From JACPDI01 sp035463475 (GTDB lineage Bacteria; Acidobacteriota; Vicinamibacteria; Vicinamibacterales; 2-12-FULL-66-21), in contig DATHTE010000123.1 of the NCBI GenBank assembly GCA_035463475.1, forward strand, positions 155,959 to 219,958: 64,000 bases of DNA, given 5' to 3'. The notes beneath the pieces were generated by a model, which made no database searches, was not told the origin of the DNA, and saw only the letters and a program-made list of their open reading frames with translations. The number at the start of each line of letters is the position of its first letter. Positions within the stretch are counted from its first letter, which is position 1. Position numbers and translations under genes: made by a program. Below are positions 9,453 through 17,517 of this stretch, piece after piece.

Positions 9453-10403
9453 CTACCGGTGAAACGCCATGCCCGAAGGGTGGTTCGAGCCGTGGATGGA
9501 CGAATGGCAATTCACACAGGCCCGCCCATAGACACGGTTGCTCGACTGCATCACTACAGCGTCGTAAATCGTCGCGGGATGCCTCGCGTGCACGTGACAC
9601 CGCTGGCAGAGGAAGGGCAGCCGCGCGACAAGCATCCGTTCGTTGGCCGAGCCGTGCGGGTCGTGGCAGGTCACGCAGCTCTCCCGTGTGGGCGCGTGCT
9701 CCCACAGGAAGGGGCCGCGCTTCTCCGCGTGGCAGCTCCAGCACGCTTCGTTCACCGACGTGCCCACGCGCAGCAGCCGGACATTCTGTGAACCGTGCGT
9801 GTTGTGGCAGCTCGTGCACTCCAGCTTGCCCTCGCGGACGGGCATGTGGCCGGACCGATCGAGCTTGGCGACCTTGTCGCGGTGGCAGCGCGCGCACAGC
9901 CGCGCCTGCGTCTCGGTGACCAGCTGCCCCGTGACCGACTTGCCGCTGTGCACCGAATGGCAGGTGAGGCAGCCGACCTTCCTCCGCTCGTGGGTGCTGC
10001 CGTTCCAGAGCGCGTGCTCGCCCCGGTTGTGGCAGGTCACGCACGTCGCGGTCGCGTCAGCGGGATTCGCGGTGAACACCTTGATTTTCGTCTTGTCGCC
10101 GCCGGCATCGACGTGGTCCTTGCCGGGCCCATGGCAGCTTTCGCAGGCGAACTTGCCCGCGGGGCTCCGCGGGTCGTTCGTCCGCGCGTGTGGCGTGCCC
10201 TTCAGGGTTTCTCCCTGAGTATCGTGGCAGGTGGAACACATCGCTTCGCCGACGTATCCGGGCGCCTGTCCGGCGGCGGGGCCGGCCGGGACCGCCTGTT
10301 GAGAACCGGGCGACGTGCGCACCCATCCCGACAACGCCAGCCAGGCCACCGCCACCGTCAGCAGGAACTCTCCAGATGTGAGGGTCCTTCCGAGAACACG
10401 CAT
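9453..10403 (-). CDS. Decahaem c-type cytochrome, DmsE/MtrA family
   Basis: The ATG at 10403 has GAGGAGG upstream; the longer open frame to 10670 is arginine-rich shadow sequence. The 316-residue product has an N-terminal export segment (FLLTVAVAWLALSGW) and exactly ten CxxCH motifs: CSTCH, CESCH, CVTCH, CLTCH, CARCH, CTSCH, CWSCH, CVTCH, CQRCH, CVNCH. Length and haem count match MtrA/DmsE/PioA. In characterised systems this periplasmic cytochrome plugs into an MtrB barrel and carries electrons across the outer membrane. The MtrB-type partner is the next gene. The tetrahaem cytochrome is 17 nt upstream and is the likely electron donor or acceptor on the periplasmic side. Confidence 0.93.
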   Translation of the reverse strand: MRVLGRTLTSGEFLLTVAVAWLALSGWVRTSPGSQQAVPAGPAAGQAPGYVGEAMCSTCHDTQGETLKGTPHARTNDPRSPAGKFACESCHGPGKDHVDAGGDKTKIKVFTANPADATATCVTCHNRGEHALWNGSTHERRKVGCLTCHSVHSGKSVTGQLVTETQARLCARCHRDKVAKLDRSGHMPVREGKLECTSCHNTHGSQNVRLLRVGTSVNEACWSCHAEKRGPFLWEHAPTRESCVTCHDPHGSANERMLVARLPFLCQRCHVHARHPATIYDAVVMQSSNRVYGRACVNCHSSIHGSNHPSGMAFHR

Positions 10404-10420
10404 CGCGGGCCTCCTCAAAA

Positions 10421-11626
10421 CTAAAACTGCTGTTTCGTCGGCTGGACAGCCTTCCCCGACGCCGGCGCCAGGCGGCGCAAATAGGCCACGAGGTCTCTCA
10501 TGTCGCCTGGTTCGAACTTCGGCCAGAAGGGCGCTTTCTCGGCCATCAGGCGGTACATCTGCGGAGCGTGGTTCCACATCGCCGAAGCCAGCCCGGGACG
10601 ATCGATCCGCTGGAGCGCCGCCGCGAGGTCCGGGGCGCCCGCAATTTCTGCCCCGTGACAGGCAGCGCACCCCTTCTCCTTGAACACCGCCGCACCCCTG
10701 GCCGCATCTCCCTCCTCACCGAGATATCCGCGGAAGAAGAGGTAGGCGACGAGATCGGACAGCTCGCTGCCACCGAAGCGCGGGAACGGCACGCCCCGGG
10801 CGCCCATCATCGCGCCCATGGCGTAGCTGTGGTTCCAGAGCAGCCCGGTGATCTCGGACGCGGTCTTCGACAGTGCTGCACGTGTGATGTCGGGGCCACG
10901 GCCCTGACCGCGGTCGTGGCAGGTGCCGCACTGCTTGCTTCGGTAAACGACGGCGCCGCGGCTCGGGCTCGGGAGCGGCAGCAGTTCCACGTCACGTCCG
11001 CTGCGGCGCCCCTGGGCGCGGATGTACGCCTGCAGGTCCGCCATTTCGTGCCCGGTGAACTGGGGAATCGGGCTGCCGCGGCGGAGCTGTTCCTGCTGCA
11101 TCCGCGGACCTGCGTTCCACATCGCCTGCGCGAGCGGTGTCGGCGAGGGATAGGCACCGAACCGGTCCAGCGGTCGTGCGCCACCACCTCCGCGTCCGCC
11201 AAGCGCGTGGCAGGCGTCGCACTGCAGTCGGACGAACGTGTCGGCTCCGCGAACGGCGTTGCCCGGCTCGTCGAACAGCCGCAGGTAGTAGAGATAGCCG
11301 AGAACATCGGCCATCTCCCGCGGATCGAGCGATGGCCAGGGATAGCCGCGCCGGCTGCCTTCGTCGATCATGCGCGGCGTATGGTTCCAGAAGTCGCCGA
11401 CTAGTTCGTCCCACGTCTTGCCGGCGACCACCACCGTGATGTCCGGACCCAGAGATCCGCCATGGCCCCAGATGGAATGACAGCGGATACATCCCTTCTG
11501 CACGAACATTTCGCGCCCTCGGAAGGGATTCCCTTCCGGGGCGACCGGGTCCGCGCCATGCACACCGGCCGTCAGGGCGGCGAGCCACATCACCGCCGCT
11601 GCGAGGAGGGATCGGGCGCCGCTCAT
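10421..11626 (-). CDS. Tetrahaem periplasmic cytochrome built of four tandem monohaem domains
   Basis: The start ATG at 11626 overlaps the NrfD stop codon (ATGA), indicating coupled translation. The 401-residue product begins with a signal peptide (LLAAAVMWLAALTAGVHG) and contains four class I cytochrome c units of about 95 residues. Haem sites are CIRCH (residues 46-50), CDACH, CGTCH and CAACH. Each unit repeats a WNxxPxM-like element (WNHTPRM, WNAGPRM, WNHSYAM, WNHAPQM) and ends in an MxDLxAYL-type helix. The fourfold internal duplication is plain. It probably relays electrons in the periplasm between the inner-membrane quinone complex encoded upstream and the decahaem conduit encoded downstream. 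I do not know a characterised protein with this exact layout. Confidence 0.88.
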   Translation of the reverse strand: MSGARSLLAAAVMWLAALTAGVHGADPVAPEGNPFRGREMFVQKGCIRCHSIWGHGGSLGPDITVVVAGKTWDELVGDFWNHTPRMIDEGSRRGYPWPSLDPREMADVLGYLYYLRLFDEPGNAVRGADTFVRLQCDACHALGGRGGGGARPLDRFGAYPSPTPLAQAMWNAGPRMQQEQLRRGSPIPQFTGHEMADLQAYIRAQGRRSGRDVELLPLPSPSRGAVVYRSKQCGTCHDRGQGRGPDITRAALSKTASEITGLLWNHSYAMGAMMGARGVPFPRFGGSELSDLVAYLFFRGYLGEEGDAARGAAVFKEKGCAACHGAEIAGAPDLAAALQRIDRPGLASAMWNHAPQMYRLMAEKAPFWPKFEPGDMRDLVAYLRRLAPASGKAVQPTKQQF

Positions 11627-12975
11627 GACGCGACCACCTCGAGGTCGTCGGGCAGGTAGGCCGCAACGCGGCCGGAGACTTCCTGGATCGACTTCTCGCG
11701 GCCTTCCCGGATCTCCCAGATCGAGATGATCGGGAAGAACTTGGTGGCGACCATGTACACGAGGATGAACCCCGACAACGTGCCGGCCATGATCGATAGC
11801 TCGACCCACGAGGGGAAGTAGTGCAGCGCCGCCAGGTCGCCTCGAGGGTGAAGGGACGTCGGCACGACGATGTTGAAGCGTTCGAGCCACATGCCGATCA
11901 CGACAGCCACGGAGGCCACGACGGTTCCGGTCACGTTGCGGGTGGCGGCGCGGGCCATCAGCGCGAACGGGATGAAGAAACAGCACGCGACCATCAGCCA
12001 GAACGGCACGGCGAACTCCCCGTACAACTTCGAGTACAACGTCGCCAATTCCGCTTCCTCCCCCCCGTACCACACCGTGAGGTGCTCGGCGAAGGTGAAG
12101 TAGAACCAGAGGACCGTCATCACGAGCAGCAGGAGACCCATGTGGTTGAAGTGGACGTGCTTGAAGTAGGCCTCGAGCCTGTAGACCTTCCTGAGGATCG
12201 CCATCGCGATGATGAGCGCGGCGATGCCCGAGAAGATGGCGCCGATGACGAAGTACGGGCCGAAGATCGCGCTGTGCCACATGGGTCGCAGGGTGAGCGC
12301 GAAGATCCACCCGATGACGGTGTGAACCGACACCGCGATCGGGATCACGACGATGGCCAGGATCGCGATGAGGCGTTCCAGCGTGTGGCGTGCCTCGGGC
12401 GTGTCGTGGTAGCCGATCGCCAGGAACGAATACAGTGCCCGTGGCCGCAGACCGAGGTCCCGGATCCGCGCCAGGTCCGGGATCATCGGAACGTAGAGAT
12501 AAATGGTGCTGGCCGTGAAATAGAGGCCGATGCTCATCACGTCCCAGAGCAGCGGCGAAAACGGCTGCGCGTGCAGCATGACGTTCAGCACGCGATCGGG
12601 CCGCCCCAGGTCGAGAACGGGCTGCACCGCCCCGAATCCGATCACGAGCACGGTGATGAACTCGGCCGATCGCGTGATCGACCGCCGCCACTCCGCGTTC
12701 GCCACCCGCAGGATTGCCGAGATGAGCGTGCCGGCGTGGGAGATGCCAATGAAGAACACGAAGCAGATGATGTAGATGCCCCAGTACTCCGGCGTGTTCA
12801 GCCCGGTCGCGCCCAGCCCGTTCTGCAGCTGGTAGGCGTAGGCGAAGAAACCCCAGAGCGTGATCGCGGCCATCAGCGCCGCCCACCGCCAGAAGACCTT
12901 CGTCGTCCGGACGAGCGGCATGAGCAGGACGCGTTCGTCCTGGGGGAGACGGGAAACGATCTCGAGGTCTGTCAC
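11623..12975 (-). CDS. NrfD/PsrC-family quinone-interacting integral membrane subunit (ActC/QrcD-like)
   Basis: The chosen start is GTG at 12975, one base after the ferredoxin subunit stop; the upstream extension is not membrane-like. The 450-residue protein has about ten hydrophobic helices, for example AALMAAITLWGFFAYAY and IAILAIVVIPIAVSVHT, and the family signature region TPEYWGIYIICFVFFIGISH. Its length is closer to ActC/QrcD than to the shorter NrfD/DmsC subunits. Members of this family bind quinone and hand electrons to or from an adjacent iron-sulfur subunit. The gene order (pentahaem, molybdo-type, FeS, NrfD) is the order described for the Qrc complex and close to alternative complex III. 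Oxidation versus reduction of quinone cannot be told from sequence. Confidence 0.93.
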   Translation of the reverse strand: MTDLEIVSRLPQDERVLLMPLVRTTKVFWRWAALMAAITLWGFFAYAYQLQNGLGATGLNTPEYWGIYIICFVFFIGISHAGTLISAILRVANAEWRRSITRSAEFITVLVIGFGAVQPVLDLGRPDRVLNVMLHAQPFSPLLWDVMSIGLYFTASTIYLYVPMIPDLARIRDLGLRPRALYSFLAIGYHDTPEARHTLERLIAILAIVVIPIAVSVHTVIGWIFALTLRPMWHSAIFGPYFVIGAIFSGIAALIIAMAILRKVYRLEAYFKHVHFNHMGLLLLVMTVLWFYFTFAEHLTVWYGGEEAELATLYSKLYGEFAVPFWLMVACCFFIPFALMARAATRNVTGTVVASVAVVIGMWLERFNIVVPTSLHPRGDLAALHYFPSWVELSIMAGTLSGFILVYMVATKFFPIISIWEIREGREKSIQEVSGRVAAYLPDDLEVVAS

Positions 12976-12976
12976 G

Positions 12977-13660
12977 TCAGTCCTGCCTCGCCAGGTAGTA
13001 GACCTTGGGCTGGGTCCCGAGGTCCTCATGCAGACGAAATGCGCGCGGATCGCGCGCCAGCTGCGCGACTCGCTGTTCGGGGTCGTCGAGATCGCCGAAG
13101 ACAATGGCGCCGGTAGGGCAGCTCTCGCTGCACGCCGGAACGTAGTCCCCCTCCCTCAGCGGCCGCTTCTCGGCACGCGCCACATCGCGGGCCTTTTGCA
13201 GCCTGTGGTGGCAGAACGTGCACTTCTCGACGACGCCGACCGGCCTCACCGACACGTCCGGGTTCAGCGCCGGGACGGCCGACGCGGGATAGGACGGCCG
13301 CTTCCAGTTGAAGTACTTGACGGTGTACGGACACGCGTTCGCGCAGTAGCGACAGCCAATGCACCGCGCGTAGATCTGGTTGACGATGCCTTCGCGATCG
13401 AGCGACGTCGCCTCGACCGGGCACACGAGCGTGCAGGGTGGACGATCGCAGTGCATGCACGGCTGCGGCACGAAGCGCGCCCGGACGTCCGGCCATTCAC
13501 CTTCGACCTCTGTCTGCACCCGCATCCACGAGATGGTGCGGTTCTCGCGGGCGGCCTGCGGGCCGCCCACCGCGATGTTGTTCTCCGATCGGCACGCGAC
13601 CTCACAGGCCTGGCACCCGTTGCACTTGTCGAGGTCGATGACCATCCCCCATCGCGGCAT
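12977..13660 (-). CDS. Four-cluster ferredoxin-like subunit (DmsB/PhsB/QrcC type)
   Basis: The ATG at 13660 has GAGGA upstream. The 227-residue protein carries four cysteine groups typical of 4Fe-4S electron-transfer subunits of molybdo-enzyme complexes: CNGCQACEVAC (residues 13-23), CMHCDRPPCTLVCP, CIGCRYCANACP, and CTFC with CSESCP near residue 170. There is no signal peptide. It may be co-exported with the Tat-bearing molybdopterin-type subunit encoded 10 nt upstream, as in related complexes. It would wire that subunit and the pentahaem cytochrome to the NrfD-type quinone subunit encoded 1 nt downstream. Confidence 0.94.
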   Translation of the reverse strand: MPRWGMVIDLDKCNGCQACEVACRSENNIAVGGPQAARENRTISWMRVQTEVEGEWPDVRARFVPQPCMHCDRPPCTLVCPVEATSLDREGIVNQIYARCIGCRYCANACPYTVKYFNWKRPSYPASAVPALNPDVSVRPVGVVEKCTFCHHRLQKARDVARAEKRPLREGDYVPACSESCPTGAIVFGDLDDPEQRVAQLARDPRAFRLHEDLGTQPKVYYLARQD

Positions 13661-13670
13661 GCCAGTGTCC

Positions 13671-16013
13671 TCAGAGTGCCGTCAGCCGGACGTGCGTCGA
13701 GTACCAGTCGGGCAGCCCCGTGACCGGATCGACGCGTCGGCCGACGGCAGCGAGCGGGTTGGCGCCGAGTGCGTCTCCCCACCCCGGCGCGTGCGTGTGC
13801 AGCCCGTACGGCACGTTCACGACGCCCGGCTGGGCGCCCGGGAAGATCCGCACGGTGGCTTCGAAGGCGCCCTGGTCCGATTCGACGCGGACGCGCCGGC
13901 CCGATTGCAGCCCCAGCTCCCGCGCCGTTTCGGGGTTGATCTCGGCCCAGACTTCCCACGAGTGGCCGGTCAGGATCCCGAGGTTCTCGAGCACCCACGG
14001 CGTCAGCGCTGTTCCGCCTGAAGCCAGCGTGAGCACCCGGAAAGGCACGAGCTGCAACGGGAACCGAGCGTCCCGCGTCGTGGAGGTCGCAGGGGCATCG
14101 GCGGCAATTGGCAGGAAGCCTTCGGCGAGCTGCTCGCCAGACCGTTGGAGGCGACGCCTGGCCTCGCCGGGGAAGATCCAGACGCGCCCGTCGGCGTGCT
14201 GCGACACCGCGCTGCGATCGTGGTAGTCGTAAATCGGATCGAACCACCCGCCGGTCTTCAGGATTGTCTGCCAATACTCCTCGGGCGATTCGCCGTGCGG
14301 CAGCCACCAGCCTCGGTCCTCGAGTTCGCGCAACTCGTCTTGCCGGAACGCTTCGACGAACGCGCTTCCGCGCCGGAGAGTGGCGAGCGCGACTCCGCGC
14401 TCGCGAACCATCACCTCGACCGACGGCCAGCGAAAGCGCGAACGCACCGGAGCTCCGAGACGCGACGCGAGGTCGAGAATCACGTCCCCCGTCGCCCGCG
14501 TGTCGTGGCGGGGCGCGATCACCGGCCGGACGACACCCCAGACCGGGAACGGCACGGCGGCGGGCGCGGGCGCATCCTGCCAGCGCTCGAGATAGGTGTG
14601 ATCCGGAAGAACGAGGTTCGCGTGGCGGGCGCTCTCGTCCAGGAAAGGCGAGAACGACACGACCAGCGGCACGCGGGCGAGCGCCTGCCGCACCTCCTCC
14701 GGGCGCGCCGCGGATGCCACCGGGTTGGATTGATAGAGGAACAACACCGCCGCGCGCGGGGCGACGTCCCCCGGCGCGTGGGGCCAGCTCGTCGAGGTGA
14801 GAGGACGCCGCGACAGATCAGCCGTCCCGGCGGCGATCTGGTCGAGCGGGCCAGGGAGCGCCAGTGGTGACTGGACGAGCACCCCTCCCGGCCGGTTGAG
14901 CACGCCCCGCAGAATATTGAGGGCGTGGATGGCGAGCGCGTCTGACAGCCCGCCCTGCCTCCAGCTGACCGCGTGGTCCCAGATGGCGACCGGCCTGCGT
15001 GCCATGCCGAAGGCCTTCGCCAGCTCTGTCAGTCGGGCGACGGGAACGCCTGTTCGACTCGAGACATCGTCAGGCGCACCGTGTCTCAGCACGAGCGAGC
15101 GGAAGCCCGCGTGGCGCGTCCCGGTCTCGTCCGTCCAGTCTTCCCAACCCGACACACGATTGGCCACCGTCTCGGCGTCGTAGAGGCCTTCCTTGGCCAT
15201 GAGGTACGCCAAGCCCAGCGCGAGGGTGCCGTACGTGCCTGGCCGCACCGGAATCCACGCGTCGGCGCTCACAGCCGTACGCGAGAGGCGAGCGTCAAGC
15301 TGAATCCACCGACGCCCGCCGCTCGCGGCGTTGTCGCGCGCTCTGGCCGCCAGCGGCAACGCCCACCACGCCTCAGAGAGCCCGGCCCCGAAGGACACGA
15401 CCAGATCCGAAGACCGCAGATCGTAAGCGGGCGGAACGTTGATGCCCTGGCTCAGGCGCAGCACCTCCGCTGAACCGTCCCGATAATCGTCCACCGCGAT
15501 GCGCTCGGTGCCGTACGCATGGCAGAAGGCGGAGATGAGTTCCCCCATCACGCCCTGGGCATCGCCGACGAGCCATTCGACCGAGCCGGCATTCCCCGCT
15601 TCTCGCGCGGTTCGAAGCGCCGTCGACACCCGGTCGAGCGCCTCGCTCCACGAGATGGGCTCGAAGCGCTCCGATCCCGGGGGGCCCACACGCTGAACCG
15701 GTCCCCTGAGGCGCCCCGGGTGGTACGCGAGCTGGATCCCCGCTCGCCCCTTCGAACACAGCCCCCCCTGACTCACGGGGTGCAACGGGTTGCCGTCGAT
15801 CCGCGTGAACTCGCCGTCGATCAGGCGAGCGCGAATCCCGCAGTGGGCCGGACAGAGCACACAGGTGGACGCCACGAACGTCTCGGCGCCCGGACTCCAG
15901 GCGGCGCCGAACTGCGGCGGCGCGAGCGGAAACTGATGGGAGAAGGCGCCGAGCCCGAACCCGACTCCCGCGCCCGCGGCACCGACCAGGAAGTTGCGTC
16001 GCGATATGGTCAC
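13671..16013 (-). CDS. Molybdopterin oxidoreductase-family catalytic-type subunit with Tat signal (QrcB/ActB-like)
   Basis: The start is a GTG at 16013. The 780-residue product opens with a twin-arginine signal (ISRRNFLVG then a hydrophobic run) and an N-terminal 4Fe-4S site C51-x2-C54-x3-C58-x27-C86 (CVLCPAHC, then GLCSKGRAG). The molybdopterin-binding domains follow, and the C-terminal dinucleotide-binding domain ends in DPVTGLPDWYSTHVRL. It therefore belongs to the DMSO reductase superfamily. Around residue 165-185, where PsrA/PhsA-type enzymes have the Mo-coordinating Cys, an ungapped comparison puts Asp (VDDYRDGS). Either the metal is Asp-bound or, as in QrcB and ActB, no Mo is bound and the subunit is structural. 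Gene context (pentahaem 13 nt upstream, FeS and NrfD downstream) favours a quinone:cytochrome oxidoreductase over a terminal DMSO or polysulfide reductase. Confidence 0.88.
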   Translation of the reverse strand: MTISRRNFLVGAAGAGVGFGLGAFSHQFPLAPPQFGAAWSPGAETFVASTCVLCPAHCGIRARLIDGEFTRIDGNPLHPVSQGGLCSKGRAGIQLAYHPGRLRGPVQRVGPPGSERFEPISWSEALDRVSTALRTAREAGNAGSVEWLVGDAQGVMGELISAFCHAYGTERIAVDDYRDGSAEVLRLSQGINVPPAYDLRSSDLVVSFGAGLSEAWWALPLAARARDNAASGGRRWIQLDARLSRTAVSADAWIPVRPGTYGTLALGLAYLMAKEGLYDAETVANRVSGWEDWTDETGTRHAGFRSLVLRHGAPDDVSSRTGVPVARLTELAKAFGMARRPVAIWDHAVSWRQGGLSDALAIHALNILRGVLNRPGGVLVQSPLALPGPLDQIAAGTADLSRRPLTSTSWPHAPGDVAPRAAVLFLYQSNPVASAARPEEVRQALARVPLVVSFSPFLDESARHANLVLPDHTYLERWQDAPAPAAVPFPVWGVVRPVIAPRHDTRATGDVILDLASRLGAPVRSRFRWPSVEVMVRERGVALATLRRGSAFVEAFRQDELRELEDRGWWLPHGESPEEYWQTILKTGGWFDPIYDYHDRSAVSQHADGRVWIFPGEARRRLQRSGEQLAEGFLPIAADAPATSTTRDARFPLQLVPFRVLTLASGGTALTPWVLENLGILTGHSWEVWAEINPETARELGLQSGRRVRVESDQGAFEATVRIFPGAQPGVVNVPYGLHTHAPGWGDALGANPLAAVGRRVDPVTGLPDWYSTHVRLTAL

Positions 16014-16026
16014 GGCGGTCCCATCC

Positions 16027-16563
16027 TCAGCGGTGGCAGTCCGCGCAGCCGGTCTTCACGCCCCTGTCCGCGTGGCAGCGCGTGCAGGAGTCCATGGTGA
16101 TACGCACCAGCGGAGAGGGGGGCGGCGTGGTGGTGTCGGCGATGGCACCGTGGCACGTCTCGCACGTGAGGCGACCGGCCGTGACGTGTCGGCGGTGCGA
16201 GTAGCGAGTATGGTCGGGCAGCCGGAACAGCTTCAGGAATGCCGGCTGGGGATCGCTCGCCGTTAGCTTCAGGAGTTTCTGTTCCTCGGCCGATTCCGTG
16301 AGGGGCTCGGCATGGCACCCCTTGCACAGCTCGAGCGACGGCAGGCCGGAGTGATCGCTCGTGGCGTAGTACTCGTGACAGGTCGAGCACTCCAGTCCCA
16401 CCACCTTGACGTGCTTCTGGTGGTTGAACTGGATCGGCTGCGCCACACGTTCGGTCGGGCGAAGCGCCGTGCGGCCCGCCACAAAGCCCGCGCTGGCGAT
16501 GCTGACCGCGAGCACGCCGATGACCAGGCGGCGCCTGGGATCAAGCTTCTCGTCTGCGGACAC
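16027..16563 (-). CDS. Membrane-anchored pentahaem cytochrome c (QrcA/ActA/cytochrome c7-like)
   Basis: The start is a GTG at 16563, with AGGAG eight bases upstream. The 178-residue product has a short basic cytoplasmic N terminus and one membrane helix (RLVIGVLAVSIASAGFVAG), which is probably retained as an anchor. Five CxxCH motifs lie at residues 59-63, 80-84, 134-138, 160-164 and 173-177. Nearby FNHQKH and YSHRRH segments look like distal histidine ligands of c3/c7-type haems. It directly precedes the molybdopterin-type, ferredoxin and NrfD subunits, so it is best read as the cytochrome subunit of that inner-membrane complex, passing electrons to or from the soluble tetrahaem protein. Haem count matches ActA (five) rather than the six described for QrcA. 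Confidence 0.9.
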   Translation of the reverse strand: MSADEKLDPRRRLVIGVLAVSIASAGFVAGRTALRPTERVAQPIQFNHQKHVKVVGLECSTCHEYYATSDHSGLPSLELCKGCHAEPLTESAEEQKLLKLTASDPQPAFLKLFRLPDHTRYSHRRHVTAGRLTCETCHGAIADTTTPPPSPLVRITMDSCTRCHADRGVKTGCADCHR

Positions 16564-16599
16564 AGCGTGGCTCCTGGCTCCTGTCGTGAGTGTTCGTCA

Positions 16600-17094
16600 T
16601 CACACGCCTGCAGGCCGATGCGCGGATTCGATTTCCAGCGCCCGCTGCAGCTCCCGCACCCAGAGCGCCTGGAACGTGAGCAGACGAAGCCCCACGAGTT
16701 CCGAGAGATTCGCGAGGAAGCGATTTCCCAGTTCGGGCACCGCGCCGAACAGTCGGTGCAACTCGGAGCGAGAGAAGCCGATCGCTTCGGACGGCTCCGC
16801 CGCGCGCGCCGACAGGGTGAACCGATACGGCTTGACGAGACCGGACCACCCGAGAGCCTTCCCGGCGGCGGCCGACTCCACCGGGACGTCCCTCACGGCC
16901 TCGCCGAACCGCATGGGCAGACACAGGTCCACCTTTCCGCGGACCACGACATAGATGCACTCGGCGCTGTCGCCGAGCAGGAAGAGATAGTCACCCTCAG
17001 CGAGGACACGCGAACGGCCGATCGCCGAGAGTTGCCGGATCCACTCCGGGCTGAAACCTCGAAACAGATCGGTATCCTTCAGCACTTCGTGCAT
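16600..17094 (-). CDS. Stand-alone cyclic-nucleotide-binding (CRP-like sensor) domain protein, no HTH
   Basis: The ATG at 17094 follows GGGGTGA. The 164-residue product is a single cNMP-binding beta-roll: an N-terminal helix LFRGFSPEWIRQL, the glycine-containing turns VLAEGDYLFLLGDSAE, YVVVRGKVDLCLP, and a C-helix region after residue 125. The remaining C-terminal 40 residues are helical (FLANLSELVGLRLLTFQALW) but do not form a helix-turn-helix, so it should not be a CRP/FNR repressor or activator. It sits inside the electron-transfer operon between the small membrane protein and the pentahaem gene. It could adjust complex activity in response to cAMP or bind another ligand; the strict phosphate-binding RxA motif of CRP is not obvious. 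A class III cyclase gene lies about 6 kb upstream. Confidence 0.8.
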   Translation of the reverse strand: MHEVLKDTDLFRGFSPEWIRQLSAIGRSRVLAEGDYLFLLGDSAECIYVVVRGKVDLCLPMRFGEAVRDVPVESAAAGKALGWSGLVKPYRFTLSARAAEPSEAIGFSRSELHRLFGAVPELGNRFLANLSELVGLRLLTFQALWVRELQRALEIESAHRPAGV

Positions 17095-17131
17095 GTGTCA
17101 CCCCGAGCGTGACGTCCTGCCGGTTGCCTGG

Positions 17132-17473
17132 CTAGTGGACGTGAAGCGACGAACCCGACTGGCGGTACAAACTGTCGAGCGACGGGTAGTGCACGAACTG
17201 AGCGACCATGGCGTGCTCGGCCTTGACGTGCTGCTCGAGCCGTGCGAGCAACGCTTCGTCGAACGCGGCGGCCGGTCCCGGGAAACTGCGGTTCTCCACC
17301 TGCGCGAAGAAGCTCGGGATCATCACCACATCGGCAGCGCCTGGCGCGCTGACCGCACGAGCGGCCTGCTGCGCACGGCTCTCCTCGATGCTGCGATACC
17401 CCATGGTCAGCGCCAGAATCATGCCTCCCACGAAGAAGGAGAGGATCAGTACGAGAAGGAGCGTCGCGTCCAT
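17132..17473 (-). CDS. Small single-pass membrane protein, first gene of the electron-transfer operon
   Basis: The ATG at 17473 has AGAGG upstream; an earlier ATG at 17509 would lie inside the sigma-54 promoter. The 113-residue product has an N-terminal membrane helix (LLLVLILSFFVGGMILAL), then a helical soluble part with one histidine-rich tail (LYRQSGSSLHVH). No haem motif or known domain was recognised. It is the first gene after the predicted promoter, and the cNMP-binding gene follows after 37 nt. It may be an assembly or accessory factor of the complex; that is inference from position only. Confidence 0.75.
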   Translation of the reverse strand: MDATLLLVLILSFFVGGMILALTMGYRSIEESRAQQAARAVSAPGAADVVMIPSFFAQVENRSFPGPAAAFDEALLARLEQHVKAEHAMVAQFVHYPSLDSLYRQSGSSLHVH

Positions 17474-17501
17474 AGCCTGTACCTCTTTGGACGAATACAA
17501 G

Positions 17502-17517
17502 AGCAACAAGCGTTCCC
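17502..17517 (-). promoter_or_regulatory. Sigma-54 (-24/-12) promoter of the electron-transfer operon
   Basis: Read on the minus strand the element is GGGAACGCTTGTTGCT. It has GG at -24 and TTGCT at -12 with the exact consensus spacing (TGGCAC-N5-TTGC). Transcription would begin near 17491, giving a leader of about 18 nt that contains the AGAGG ribosome site of the gene starting at 17473. The gene directly upstream encodes a sigma-54-dependent activator, which strongly supports the call. Confidence 0.75.

Noticed and set aside
7195..10403. An MtrC/OmcA-type surface decahaem lipoprotein next to the barrel
   Set aside because: No further ten-haem gene or lipobox-bearing multihaem protein is present; only the MtrA-type and monohaem cytochromes flank the barrel.
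11821..13116. 431-codon plus-strand open frame opposite the NrfD gene
   Set aside because: Extremely Asp/Arg/His-rich translation characteristic of the complement of a membrane-protein gene.
6823..17473. Reading the operon as a DMSO reductase (dmsEFABGH) locus
   Set aside because: The presence of a membrane pentahaem subunit, a long NrfD/ActC-like protein instead of DmsC, the tetrahaem relay and the uncertain Mo ligand fit a Qrc/ACIII-like complex better; not fully excluded.
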